The notes under the pieces were generated by a model that had not been told where the DNA came from, made no database searches, and saw only the letters and a program-made list of their open reading frames with translations. From AC-32 sp045806105 (GTDB lineage Bacteria; Actinomycetota; Thermoleophilia; Gaiellales; Gaiellaceae), in NCBI GenBank assembly GCA_045806105.1, contig JBJMJY010000002.1:3033-67032 (forward strand): a stretch of DNA of 64,000 nucleotides, written 5' to 3'. The translations under genes were made by a program, and so were the position numbers. This document shows positions 51,727-61,967 of the stretch, one piece after another (positions within the stretch are counted from its first letter, which is position 1; every line of letters starts with the position of its first letter).

Positions 51727-52464
51727 CTAGAGGACCAGCTTCACCAGGAACACGATCGCCACGATCGCGGCGACGAAGAGCACGAGCTTGGCCAGGCCGC
51801 CGGCTGCGTGGCGGGCCTGCGTCGCCGGCGAGCCGCTGAGCGCCGCGTCGAGCTGCTCCTCGATGTAGCGGTCGATCCGGTCGTCGAAGCGCTTCTCGAA
51901 CGCCTTCTTCGGGTTCTCGGATTTCAGCGGGGGAAACGAGCGCGACGACTCCTCCAGCGCTACCTCGTAGACGTGTTCGTGCTGGATGTCCTTCAGGTGC
52001 GCCTGGCCGAGGTCGCGGACGCTGACGCGGTCCGGGAGGTCGTTGCCGAGCAGGGCGCGCGTCGTCTCCGAAAGGAGGATCTGTCCGCCGTGCCCGGCCG
52101 CGCAGATGCGGGCGGCCCGCACCACGTCGAGGCCGACGTAGCCCTCCTCGCCCACGGTCGGCTCGCCGGTGTGGAGGCCGATGCGCACGCGCACCTCGGC
52201 GCCGCGCGGCCACTCGTGCCGCGCGAGGGCACGCTGTCCCTCGACTGCCGCCCGCACCGCATCTCGCGCGCGCGGGAACGAGTAGAAGAAGGCGTCGCCC
52301 TGGGTATCGACCTCGCTTCCCCCGGCGGCCTTGAACACGTCGCGCAGCAGTCGCCGGTGGTCGGCGACCACCTGACCGTAGCCGTCGCCCAGCTCCTGCA
52401 GGAGCTGGGTGGAGCCCTCGATGTCCGTGAAGAGGAAGGTGACGGTGCCGCCGGGGAGTGCCAC
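51727..52464 (-). CDS. Tail-anchored class III nucleotidyl cyclase
   Basis: 245 residues. A class III cyclase catalytic domain starts immediately: LPGGTVTFLFTDIEGSTQLL (first metal Asp), GSEVDTQGDAFFYSFPRARD (second metal Asp) and RVRIGLHTGEPTVGEEGYVG. After ~165 residues comes a charged linker (KSENPKKAFEKRFDDRIDRY) and a C-terminal transmembrane helix (LVLFVAAIVAIVFLVKLVL). The lack of N-terminal sensor domains makes this a minimal membrane-attached adenylate or guanylate cyclase. GTG start; divergent from the DUF255 gene, 18 bp apart. Confidence 0.88.
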   Translation of the reverse strand: MALPGGTVTFLFTDIEGSTQLLQELGDGYGQVVADHRRLLRDVFKAAGGSEVDTQGDAFFYSFPRARDAVRAAVEGQRALARHEWPRGAEVRVRIGLHTGEPTVGEEGYVGLDVVRAARICAAGHGGQILLSETTRALLGNDLPDRVSVRDLGQAHLKDIQHEHVYEVALEESSRSFPPLKSENPKKAFEKRFDDRIDRYIEEQLDAALSGSPATQARHAAGGLAKLVLFVAAIVAIVFLVKLVL

Positions 52465-52482
52465 GGCACTACCGTACAAAGC

Positions 52483-54372
<1,890 letters not shown>

Positions 54373-54374
54373 CG

Positions 54375-54399
54375 AACAAGTAACAGTCTGTTACTTGTT
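54375..54399. promoter_or_regulatory. Operator 1: perfect 25-bp palindrome
   Basis: Two perfect 12-base arms (AACAAGTAACAG and its complement) around a central T, immediately after the DUF255 stop. The one-base loop cannot form a good RNA hairpin, so it is a DNA-binding site rather than a terminator. Confidence 0.7.
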
Positions 54400-54456
54400 G
54401 GTTGGAGGCGGTACGAACTCAAGAACGCACGGAGGTTCCAGCGTCTCGAAGCCGCT

Positions 54457-54473
54457 AGTAACAGTCTGTTACT
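54457..54473. promoter_or_regulatory. Operator 2: 17-bp palindrome upstream of livG
   Basis: AGTAACAG-T-CTGTTACT is identical to the core of operator 1; centres are 78 bp apart. It overlaps a TTGGAT (54473-54478) -35-like element, with TAGAGT (54497-54502) as -10 and the livG GTG at 54511. This is a classical TetR-type repressor layout; no regulator gene is next to it. Confidence 0.7.
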
Positions 54474-54502
54474 TGGATCGACGGCGGCGGGCGCCGTAGA
54501 GT
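54473..54502 (+). promoter_or_regulatory. Promoter of the liv operon
   Basis: TTGGAT, an 18-base spacer and TAGAGT. The start would fall at about 54509-54511, on the livG GTG, so the mRNA may be leaderless. The -35 is covered by operator 2. Confidence 0.4.
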
Positions 54503-54510
54503 CCTCCGCC

Positions 54511-55215
54511 GTGGCGCTGCTCACGGTCGAGCACGTGACGAAGACGTTCGGCGGGGTCGTGGCGGTCGACGACGTCTCGCTGGACGTGGCCGAGGGCGAG
54601 ATCGTCGGCCTCATCGGGCCGAACGGCGCGGGCAAGACGACGCTCTTCAACCTCGTCACGCGCCTCTACAGGCCCGACGCGGGCGAGATCGCGTTCGACG
54701 GCGAGAGCCTCCTGCGCACACCGGCGCACCGGATCGTCCGTCGCGGGATCGCACGCACGTTCCAGAACGTCGAGCTCTTCCCGTCGATGACCGTGCTCGA
54801 GCACGTGCTCGTCGGCCGCCACGCGCGCCGCGGCGGCAGTGCGCGCGAGCTGCTCGCCTACGTCGGCCTCTCGCCCCTCGCGCACCGGCCCGCCGCCGAG
54901 CTCTCGTTCGGCACGAGGAAGCGGGTCGAGCTGGCGCGCGCGCTCGCGGCAGGCCCGCGGCTGCTGCTCCTCGACGAGCCGGCGGGCGGGCTGAACCACG
55001 AGGAGGTCGAGCAGCTCGGCACGCTGATCCGCAACCTCCGGCGCGACTTCGAGCTGACGCTGCTCCTGGTCGAGCACCACATGGGCCTCGTGATGGCCGT
55101 CGCCGAGCGCGTGCACGTGCTCGACTTCGGCCGCCTGATCGCCAGCGGCACGCCGCGTGACGTGCAGAGCGATCCGAACGTGATCGAGGCCTACCTCGGA
55201 GCTCCTGTTGGCTGA
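54511..55215 (+). CDS. livG: Branched-chain amino-acid ABC transporter ATPase LivG
   Basis: 234 residues. Walker A LIGPNGAGKTTLFNLVTRLY, Q-loop IARTFQNVELFPSMTV, signature LSFGTRKRVELARALAAGPR (SFG in place of SGG, as in the family), Walker B LLLLDEPAGG and H-loop LLLVEHHM. LivG and LivF power uptake of Leu, Ile, Val or similar amides through LivHM. GTG start and eight-base overlap with livF. Confidence 0.94.
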   Translation: MALLTVEHVTKTFGGVVAVDDVSLDVAEGEIVGLIGPNGAGKTTLFNLVTRLYRPDAGEIAFDGESLLRTPAHRIVRRGIARTFQNVELFPSMTVLEHVLVGRHARRGGSARELLAYVGLSPLAHRPAAELSFGTRKRVELARALAAGPRLLLLDEPAGGLNHEEVEQLGTLIRNLRRDFELTLLLVEHHMGLVMAVAERVHVLDFGRLIASGTPRDVQSDPNVIEAYLGAPVG

Positions 55216-55924
55216 GGCCCTGCTGGAGCTCGAGGACGTCACGGCGCGCTACGGGCCCGTGACCGCGCTGCACGGCGTCTCGTTGCGCGTGGACGAGGGC
55301 GAGATGGTGGCCGTCCTCGGCGCGAACGGGGCGGGGAAGACGACGACCCTGCGCGCGGTCTCGGGCACGGTCCGCCGCGGAGGCGCGATTACGTTCGCCG
55401 GCAAGAGCATCGTGCGCCGCTCGCCCGAGGCTGTGGCGCGCACCGGCATCGCCCACGTGCCCGAAGGCCGCGGCACGCTGACAGAGCTGAGCGTCCGCGA
55501 GAACCTCCGCCTCGGCGCCTACACGCGCCGCGACCGCAAGGGCGTCGCCGCCGACGAGCGGCGCGTGCTCTCGTACTTTCCGCGCCTCGAGGAACGCGCT
55601 TCGCAGCGCGCGGGGACGCTCAGCGGCGGCGAGCAGCAGATGCTCGCGCTCGCGCGCGCGCTGATGCTGAGGCCGCGCCTGCTGCTCCTCGACGAGCCGT
55701 CGCTCGGGCTCGCGCCGATCGTCGTCGGCGAGATCTTCCGGATCGTGCGCGAGCTGAACGAGCGCGAGGGCCTCGCCGTGCTCGTGGTCGAGCAGAACGC
55801 CGCGCTGGCGCTCGAGGCCTCCTCCCGCGCGTACGTGCTCGAGGTCGGCAAGGTCGCCCTCGAGGGAACCAGCGCCGATCTCCGCCGCGACGAAGCCGTC
55901 CGGCACTCGTACCTGGGGTACTGA
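55208..55924 (+). CDS. livF: Branched-chain amino-acid ABC transporter ATPase LivF
   Basis: 238 residues. Walker A LGANGAGKTTTLRAVSG, Q-loop IAHVPEGRGTLTELSV, signature LSGGEQQMLALARALMLRPR, Walker B LLLLDEPSLGLAPIVV and H-loop LAVLVVEQN. Typical LivF C-terminus (ALEASSRAYVLEVGKVALEG). TTG start overlapping livG. Confidence 0.94.
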   Translation: MAEALLELEDVTARYGPVTALHGVSLRVDEGEMVAVLGANGAGKTTTLRAVSGTVRRGGAITFAGKSIVRRSPEAVARTGIAHVPEGRGTLTELSVRENLRLGAYTRRDRKGVAADERRVLSYFPRLEERASQRAGTLSGGEQQMLALARALMLRPRLLLLDEPSLGLAPIVVGEIFRIVRELNEREGLAVLVVEQNAALALEASSRAYVLEVGKVALEGTSADLRRDEAVRHSYLGY

Positions 55925-55957
55925 CGCTACGGAACGTCCTAGTAGCTCTTGTCAGAC

Positions 55958-56009
55958 GGGCGCACGGGCGAAGCCCGCACGCCCTCTAGGCGCCGCCGCG
56001 AGCGGCGGC
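55958..56009. repeat. Two hairpins between livF and livH
   Basis: GGGCG-CA-CGGGC-GAA-GCCCG-CA-CGCCC (55958-55984) forms a symmetrical stem with a CA/CA internal loop; GCCGCC-GCGAGC-GGCGGC (55992-56009) a second stem. They sit 17 bp upstream of livH and may tune ATPase-to-permease ratio by processing or partial termination. Confidence 0.4.
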
Positions 56010-56025
56010 TCGGGTTACTGAGCGG

Positions 56026-56928
56026 ATGCTGCTCGCCTTCGACTGGACGCAGCTCGCCCAGCAGATCGTGATCGGGCTCGCTTCGGGCGGCGTCTGGGCG
56101 ACGCTCGCGGTCGCGCTCGTCCTGATCTATCGCTCGACCGGCGTGATCAACTTCGCGCAGGGCGAGATGGCGATGTTCTCGACCTTCGTCGCCTGGTCGC
56201 TCGTCCACCACGGCCTCTCGTACTGGGGGGCGTTCTTCGTCACCGTCGCGATCTCGTTCGCCGGCGGGGTGGCGGTCGAGCGCGCCGTCATCCGGCCGGT
56301 GGAGCGGGCGCCTGTGCTGACGGTCGTGATCGTGACGCTCGGGCTCTTCTTCGTGGTCAACGGCGCGGCGCGCTGGATCTGGACGCCGGAGACGCGCAGC
56401 CTCCCGAACGCCTTCTCGACGCGGCCGATCGACGTCGCGGGGGTGGCGTTCTCGATCCAGGACCTCGGCACGATCGCCGTCTCGCTGGGCGCCGTCGCGC
56501 TGCTCTGGCTCTTTTTCCGCTTCACCAAGCTCGGCCTCGCCTCGCGCGCCGCGGCGCTGAACCCGGAGGCGAGCCGCCTCGTGGGCGTGCGCGTGAGCTG
56601 GATGCTCGCCCTCGGCTGGGGCCTCGCCGCCGCGATGGGCGCCGTCTCGGGAATGCTGACGGCGCCGGCGCTCGCGAGCTTCGACCAGAACCTGATGCAG
56701 CCGGTGCTCCTCTACGCCTTCGCGGGCGCCGTGCTCGGCGGGATCGACAATCCGCTCGGCGCGGTCGTCGGGACGCTGCTGCTCGGCGTGCTGGTCAACC
56801 TGCTCGGGACCTACGTCGACTGGATCGGCAGCGAGCTGCGGCTGCCGGTCGCGCTTGCGGTGATCCTCGGCGTGCTGCTCATCCGTCCCGCCGGCCTCTT
56901 CGGCCGGCCCGCGGAGACGAGAGTCTGA
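56026..56928 (+). CDS. livH: Branched-chain amino-acid ABC permease LivH
   Basis: 300 residues, 8 helices. LivH pattern: QLAQQIVIGLASGGVWATLA, ALVLIYRSTGVINFAQGEMA (the GxxNFAxGE-type motif), ALNPEASRLVGVRVSWMLAL (the EAA-like cytoplasmic loop). Forms the transmembrane channel with LivM. ATG start; the TGA shares a base with the livM ATG. Confidence 0.94.
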   Translation: MLLAFDWTQLAQQIVIGLASGGVWATLAVALVLIYRSTGVINFAQGEMAMFSTFVAWSLVHHGLSYWGAFFVTVAISFAGGVAVERAVIRPVERAPVLTVVIVTLGLFFVVNGAARWIWTPETRSLPNAFSTRPIDVAGVAFSIQDLGTIAVSLGAVALLWLFFRFTKLGLASRAAALNPEASRLVGVRVSWMLALGWGLAAAMGAVSGMLTAPALASFDQNLMQPVLLYAFAGAVLGGIDNPLGAVVGTLLLGVLVNLLGTYVDWIGSELRLPVALAVILGVLLIRPAGLFGRPAETRV

Positions 56929-57941
56929 TGCGCCGCCGTGCGCTCGGGATCGCCCTGTGGCTGGTCTTAGTCGCGGCCGTCCTCGTCCTGTACGCCTTCG
57001 CGCCGCGCCTCGTCAGCGACTTCCATTCGCGCGACCTCGCCCAGGCCGGGATCTTCTTCATCGCGATCGTCGGGCTCAACCTGCTCACCGGCTACACGGG
57101 CCAGATCTCGCTCGGCCACGGCGCGCTGATGGCGGTCGGCGGCTACACGACGGCCGCGCTGATGGTGCACGAGCACTGGCGCGACGTCTGGACGATCCCG
57201 CTCGCCGGGCTCGCCGCGGGCGTCGTCGGCTTCCTGATCGGCCTGCCGGCGCTCCGGCTGTCCGGCCTCTACCTCGCCCTCGCGACCTTCGCCTTCGCGA
57301 TCGCGATGCCGTCGCTGCTGAAGAAGTTCTCGGGCCTGACCGGCGGCGGGCAGGGCCTACGCATGCTCGAAGATGCGCCGCTGCAGATCACCGGGATCAG
57401 CGGGACGGTCACGATCTTCGGCCACTCGACGACGCAGAACCACTTCCTCTACTACCTCGCGTGGGGCATCGGCCTCGTCGGGTTCGCGGTCGCATGGCTG
57501 CTCGTCCGCGGCCGCGTCGGGCGCACCTTCCGCGCGGTGCGCGACAGCGAGGTCGCCGCGGCCTCGGCCGGAATCAACCTCGCGTGGGCGAAGACGTTGG
57601 CCTTCGCGATCAGCGGCGTCTACGCCGGGGTCGCGGGCGCGCTGCTCGCGATCCAGAACGAGATCGTGAACCCGCTCTCCTTCACGTTCCTGCTCTCGAT
57701 CCTGCTCCTCGTGGGCACCGTCGTGGGGGGCCTCGGCTCCCTGCCCGGCATGGTTGTCGGCGCCTTCTTCGTCGTGTACCTCCCCGACGTCTCGACCCGC
57801 GTCTCGACTGCGCCCGGCGTTCCGGACTTCGTCTACGGCGCCGCGATCATCGTCGTGATGATCCTGCTGCCGACCGGGGCCGGGGGCCTGCTGAGACGGG
57901 TTGCGAGACCTCTAACAAGGCGGCTATACCTTCGTCCCTAG
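56928..57941 (+). CDS. livM: Branched-chain amino-acid ABC permease LivM
   Basis: 337 residues, about 9 helices. GLNLLTGYTGQISLGHGALM (the GxxGxxxLGH motif), LRLSGLYLALATFAFAIAMP and AVRDSEVAAASAGINLAWAK (the EAA-type loop). Pairs with LivH. Ends in a basic tail (RRVARPLTRRLYLRP). Followed after seven bases by the binding-protein gene. Confidence 0.94.
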   Translation: MRRRALGIALWLVLVAAVLVLYAFAPRLVSDFHSRDLAQAGIFFIAIVGLNLLTGYTGQISLGHGALMAVGGYTTAALMVHEHWRDVWTIPLAGLAAGVVGFLIGLPALRLSGLYLALATFAFAIAMPSLLKKFSGLTGGGQGLRMLEDAPLQITGISGTVTIFGHSTTQNHFLYYLAWGIGLVGFAVAWLLVRGRVGRTFRAVRDSEVAAASAGINLAWAKTLAFAISGVYAGVAGALLAIQNEIVNPLSFTFLLSILLLVGTVVGGLGSLPGMVVGAFFVVYLPDVSTRVSTAPGVPDFVYGAAIIVVMILLPTGAGGLLRRVARPLTRRLYLRP

Positions 57942-57948
57942 AGGGGCT

Positions 57949-59160
57949 ATGGAGAGGACGACCTATCTGTTGGCGTGCGCTGTGGGCGCGCTCGTGCTTG
58001 CGGCCGTCGCGGCCGGCGCGGCCTCGGAGACCGGCGTGACCTCGTCGCAGGTGCTGATCGGCGGCACGACCCCGCTGAGCGGCAACGCCTCCGCGTACCA
58101 GTCCGTCGCGAAGGGTGCGGCCGCCTACTTCCGCTACGTCAACGCCCACGGCGGTGTGAACAAGCGCAAGATCAAGTACGTCTACAAGGACGACGGCTAC
58201 GACCCGTCCAAGACCGCCGAGAAGACCCGCGAGCTCGTCCAGCAGGACAAGGTTTTCGCGATCTTCAACAGCCTCGGCACCGAGCAGAACCTCGCGACGC
58301 GCGCCTACCTCAACGCTGTCAAGGTGCCGCAGCTCTTCGTCGCCAGCGGCGCGACCACCTTCGGCAAGGACTACAAGCAGTACCCGTGGACGATCGGGTA
58401 CCAGCCGAACTACCGCGCGGAGGGCACGATCTACGGCCGCTACGTCGCCAAGACGAGCCCGAAGGCACGCATCGGCGTCCTCTACCAGAACGACGACTAC
58501 GGCAAGGATTTGCTCGCGGGCCTGCGGAACGGCCTGGGCAAGAAAGCGAAGCTGATCAAGTCGAAGCAGAGCTACGACGTCACCGACGATCAGGTGCAGT
58601 CGCAGGTCGCGAGGCTGAAGGCCGCGAAGGTGAACACGGTGATGCTCTTCGCGACGCCGAAGTACGCGATCCAGACGTTCGTCTACGCGAGCAGGATCGG
58701 GTGGCGGCCCCGGGTCTACGTCAATGCGGTCTCCAGCGCCGCCAACATCATGGGCCTCGCCACCGCCGGGACGCGCAAGAAGCAGACCGAGGGCTCGCTC
58801 TCGATCGTCTTCCTCAAGGACCCAACCGACGTCCACTGGAGGAAGGACCCGGGCGCGAAGCTCTACCGCTCGATCATGAAGCGCTACAAGGGTGGCAACC
58901 CGAACGATGTCTACGCCGTCTACGGCATGTCGGCGGCGCACACCTTCGTCGCCGCGCTGAAGAAGGCGGGCAAGAACCCGACGCGCGCCTCGATCATGCG
59001 GGCCGCCACAAGCCTGAACGTCAAGAACGACCCGTTCCTACTCCCGGGCGTGACCATCCACACGAGCAAGTCGGATCACTTCCCGCTCGACCAGGCGAAA
59101 CTCCAGCGCTACCACAACGGCCATTGGGCCTCATTCGGCGGGTTGTTCCGAGTCAGGTAG
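57949..59160 (+). CDS. livK: Periplasmic-type amino-acid-binding protein LivK
   Basis: 403 residues. Signal peptide (YLLACAVGALVLAAVAAGAA) without a clear lipobox; the only early Cys (LLAC) is inside the hydrophobic core, so lipidation is uncertain. Mature part begins with the type I fold (VLIGGTTPLSGNASAYQSVA, VYKDDGYDPSKTAEKTRELV, RIGVLYQNDDYGKDLLAGLR). It binds branched-chain amino acids or an amide such as urea and delivers it to LivHM. The GAGGGG upstream of ATG 57949 is unusually close (two bases). Ends eight bases inside the convergent permease gene. Confidence 0.93.
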   Translation: MERTTYLLACAVGALVLAAVAAGAASETGVTSSQVLIGGTTPLSGNASAYQSVAKGAAAYFRYVNAHGGVNKRKIKYVYKDDGYDPSKTAEKTRELVQQDKVFAIFNSLGTEQNLATRAYLNAVKVPQLFVASGATTFGKDYKQYPWTIGYQPNYRAEGTIYGRYVAKTSPKARIGVLYQNDDYGKDLLAGLRNGLGKKAKLIKSKQSYDVTDDQVQSQVARLKAAKVNTVMLFATPKYAIQTFVYASRIGWRPRVYVNAVSSAANIMGLATAGTRKKQTEGSLSIVFLKDPTDVHWRKDPGAKLYRSIMKRYKGGNPNDVYAVYGMSAAHTFVAALKKAGKNPTRASIMRAATSLNVKNDPFLLPGVTIHTSKSDHFPLDQAKLQRYHNGHWASFGGLFRVR

Positions 59161-60079
59161 TCGCGAGCCCGGGCTCTGTCCGGGGCGGCACGCGCACGAG
59201 CTGGCGCCGGCGCACCGGCAGCAGGCTGATCACGCCGACCGTGATCGCGACGCCGAGCCACTGCGTCCAGCGCAGCTGGTCGTCGAAGACGTAGACCCCC
59301 ACGAGCGCGGCCGTGACCGGGAACGCGAGCTCGCCGATCGCCGCGAGCACGGCCGGAGTACGGCGCAGACCGACGTAGTAGAGGTTCAGCGCGAGGAAGC
59401 CCGTGACGAGGGCGAGCACCGCGATCCAGAAGCTGTCGTGTAGGTTCGAGTAGGCGGCGGCGCCAACGATCGGCAGCACGCAGGCGCTCGCGATCAGGCC
59501 GAAGCCGAAGCGGACGGTCGAGACGTGCTCGAAGGCGAGCTTGCGTCCGAGGTACCGGCCGAAGACCGTGCCCATGCCCCAGAGCGCAGCGGCGGCGAGC
59601 GTCTCGACGATCGGCGTCAGCCCGTGGGCGTGCGGGTCGAGGGGATGCGGCAGCGCGATCAGCCAGACGCCCGCGAGGGCGGGGAGGAGGACCCAGGCGA
59701 AGCCGCGCCTCGGCTGTTCGCCGAGCACGAGCCACGCGCCGAAGACGGCGATCAGCGGCTGCACCTTCTGCAGCACGACGACGGTGATGAAGTCGCCGTG
59801 GAAGAGCGCCTTCGTGAAAAGGATCGTCGCGATCGCCGAGGCGCCTGCGCCGACCACGATCCCGGCGCCCACGTAGGGCCAGCCGGCGCGCCAGAGCGCC
59901 GTGAACGCGGCGGCCGCGAGTGGCAGCGTCATCGCCACCAGCACCACGTGCTCCCCGAAGACGATCGTGTAGGCGGAGGTCGAGTCGGAGAGCGGCTTGC
60001 GGATGACGCCGTCGAGGCCCCACATCGCGGCCGCCAGGCTGACGAGCACGACCCCGGGGAGGAGGTCCAATCTCCTCAC
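59153..60079 (-). CDS. EamA/DMT-family transporter
   Basis: 308 residues with ten helices arranged as two EamA repeats (LPGVVLVSLAAAMWGLDGVI and SACVLPIVGAAAYSNLHDSF mark the start of each half; TVVVLQKVQPLIAVFGAWLV and RTPAVLAAIGELAFPVTAAL the conserved ends). Such proteins export amino acids or other metabolites. It overlaps lysA by four bases (GTGA), so it may export lysine or diaminopimelate; that is inferred only. Confidence 0.9.
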   Translation of the reverse strand: MRRLDLLPGVVLVSLAAAMWGLDGVIRKPLSDSTSAYTIVFGEHVVLVAMTLPLAAAAFTALWRAGWPYVGAGIVVGAGASAIATILFTKALFHGDFITVVVLQKVQPLIAVFGAWLVLGEQPRRGFAWVLLPALAGVWLIALPHPLDPHAHGLTPIVETLAAAALWGMGTVFGRYLGRKLAFEHVSTVRFGFGLIASACVLPIVGAAAYSNLHDSFWIAVLALVTGFLALNLYYVGLRRTPAVLAAIGELAFPVTAALVGVYVFDDQLRWTQWLGVAITVGVISLLPVRRRQLVRVPPRTEPGLATT

Positions 60080-61347
60080 GATCGGCTGAGCGTAGCTTCC
60101 TCGTAGCGCAAGAGGTCGTCGACGGTCTCGCGACGGCGGATGACACGCGCCTCGCCGTCGGCCACGAGCACGGCGGCCGGGCGCGGGACCGAGTTGTAGT
60201 TCGAGCCCATCGAGAGCGTGTAGGCGCCGGTGGCGGGCACCGCGAGCAGATCGCCGCGGTGCGGCTCCGGGAGCAGCGCCCCTTCGATCAGCACGTCGCC
60301 GGACTCGCAGTGCTTGCCCGCGACGTCGTACGCCTGCGCCCGCTCCTCGTCCGCTCGGTTCGCGAGCAGCGCGCTGTAGCGCGCGCCGTACAGCTGCGGA
60401 CGCGGGTTGTCCGACATGCCGCCGTCGACCGCGACGTAGGTCAGCTCCGGGCTCGCGCGTTTCACCACGCCGACGCGGTAGAGCGTTACGCCGGCGCGGC
60501 CGACCAGCGAGCGCCCCGGCTCGAGGATCACCTGTGGGGGCTCGCCTGGCCACGCCTGCGCTAGCCGGGCGAGCAGCTCGGAGACGAAGTCCCGGATCGG
60601 CGGCGGCTCGTCCCCATCGACGTAGCGGATCCCCAGGCCGCCGCCGAGGTCGACGACCGCCGGCTCCCAGCCGAGCTCGTCGCGGGCGCGGGTCAGGAAC
60701 GGCCCGAGCCAGTCGACGGTCTCGAGCCCCGCCTCCATGTGCAGCAGCTGCGAGCCGATGTGCAGGTGGATGCCGCGAGGCTCGAGGCCCGCAGCTCGAG
60801 CGGCCGCGACCGCCTGCAGCGCCTGGTCGGGCGGCAGCCCGAACTTCGACCCCTCGTGGGCGGTGCGGATCTTCTCGTGCGTGTCCGCCGCGATTCCCGG
60901 GGTCACGCGCACGAGCACCTCGCGCACGCCCGCGGCCGCGGCCCGCTCGACCTCGTCGAGCGCGTCGAGCACGACGAAGCGCACATCGGCCTCGGCCGCC
61001 GCGCGCAGCTCCTCGTCGCTCTTGTTGTTCCCGTGGACGACGGTCCGCTCGCCGGCGACGCCGGCCTCGAGCGCGAAGCGCAACTCGCCGAGCGTCGAGA
61101 CGTCGGCCCCGAAGCCCTCGGCCGCGAGCAGGCGCAGGATCGCCACGTTCGGGAGCGCCTTCAGACTGTAGAGCGGCAGCGCGTCGGGCGCCGCCGAGCG
61201 GTAGGCGCGGGCCGCCGCCTCGATCGTCCGCCTGCAGTAGACGACGAGCGGCGTCCCGAGCTCGTCGGCCAACGCCGAGGCTCGGACGCCGCCGAGCACG
61301 AGCTCGCCGTCCTGGACGGCAGCGGTCTGCGGAAAGAGCGAGAGCAC
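60076..61347 (-). CDS. lysA: Diaminopimelate decarboxylase
   Basis: 423 residues. PLP lysine in LPLYSLKALPNVAILRLLAA, GIHLHIGSQLLHMEAG (substrate His), AVVDLGGGLGIRYVDGDEPP (phosphate loop), LEPGRSLVGRAGVTLYRVGV and the active-site Cys in YDVAGKHCESGDVL. Decarboxylates meso-DAP to L-lysine, the last lysine step, in the cytoplasm. GTG 61347 with TACGAT (61360-61355, minus strand) just upstream suggests a leaderless mRNA. Coupled to the EamA gene. Confidence 0.95.
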   Translation of the reverse strand: MLSLFPQTAAVQDGELVLGGVRASALADELGTPLVVYCRRTIEAAARAYRSAAPDALPLYSLKALPNVAILRLLAAEGFGADVSTLGELRFALEAGVAGERTVVHGNNKSDEELRAAAEADVRFVVLDALDEVERAAAAGVREVLVRVTPGIAADTHEKIRTAHEGSKFGLPPDQALQAVAAARAAGLEPRGIHLHIGSQLLHMEAGLETVDWLGPFLTRARDELGWEPAVVDLGGGLGIRYVDGDEPPPIRDFVSELLARLAQAWPGEPPQVILEPGRSLVGRAGVTLYRVGVVKRASPELTYVAVDGGMSDNPRPQLYGARYSALLANRADEERAQAYDVAGKHCESGDVLIEGALLPEPHRGDLLAVPATGAYTLSMGSNYNSVPRPAAVLVADGEARVIRRRETVDDLLRYEEATLSRS

Positions 61348-61361
61348 GCGCGCGATCGTAG

Positions 61362-61967
61362 TTATCGACGCAGGGCCGCAGCTGGGGCCTCGACCAGCAG
61401 GCGCGGCAGCCGACGCCGCGCGTGCGCCACCGCGTCTCGCACCGCCTCGGCCGCGCGCTCGTGCACGCCCGCGCCATGGCCGCAGAGGACGTGCTCCGGC
61501 TCGAGCTCTGCGAGCCGCGACGGCGGCGTCAGCCGCAGCAGCGGGTGGACGCCGAGCCGCTCGCCGCCGAGCGCGAAGTAGTGGGGCACCGTCCCGAGCG
61601 CGTCCGCGCAGACGAGCACGCGGCGCTCGGGCCACCAGAGCGCCGTCTCCTGCCACTGCCTGCGGCGCACGAGCGGGATCGCCTCGAACGGGCCGACCGG
61701 GCGGAACGGGACGACGTGGTGCGGCACGCCCAGCCGCTGCGCGAACGCCGCGCAGTCGCGGCCGTGGCGGTCGAGCAGTTGGATCACGCCCGCCGGCTCG
61801 CCGAGCCCGCGCAGCCGCTCCTCGACGCCTTCGCCCTCGAGCGGGTCGACGACCCAGACGCCGTCCGCGAGGAGCGCGTGCGACGTGAGGCGCAGCCGCC
61901 GGCGTTCCGGCGCGACCCAGCCGAAGCCCCAGTCCTGCTCGTCGACGACCTGCGTCAGTCGTTCCAC
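61362..61967 (-). CDS. MBL-fold-like protein with degraded metal site
   Basis: 201 residues. Overall MBL layout (WVVDPLEGEGVEERLRGLGE, VIQLLDRHGRDCAAFAQRLG, RRVLVCADALGTVPHYFALG, LEPEHVLCGHGAGVHERAAE). The usual HxHxDH is reduced to RHGRD while the later GHG is kept, so catalysis by a dinuclear zinc centre is doubtful. GTG 61967 overlaps the cupin gene by 13 bp. Family members of this short, degenerate type are of unknown function. Confidence 0.7.
   Translation of the reverse strand: MERLTQVVDEQDWGFGWVAPERRRLRLTSHALLADGVWVVDPLEGEGVEERLRGLGEPAGVIQLLDRHGRDCAAFAQRLGVPHHVVPFRPVGPFEAIPLVRRRQWQETALWWPERRVLVCADALGTVPHYFALGGERLGVHPLLRLTPPSRLAELEPEHVLCGHGAGVHERAAEAVRDAVAHARRRLPRLLVEAPAAALRR

Noticed and set aside
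54375..54399. Rho-independent terminator after the DUF255 gene
   Set aside because: The palindrome has a one-base loop, low GC, no T-run, and a copy of its core recurs in the livG promoter; a protein-binding site explains it better.
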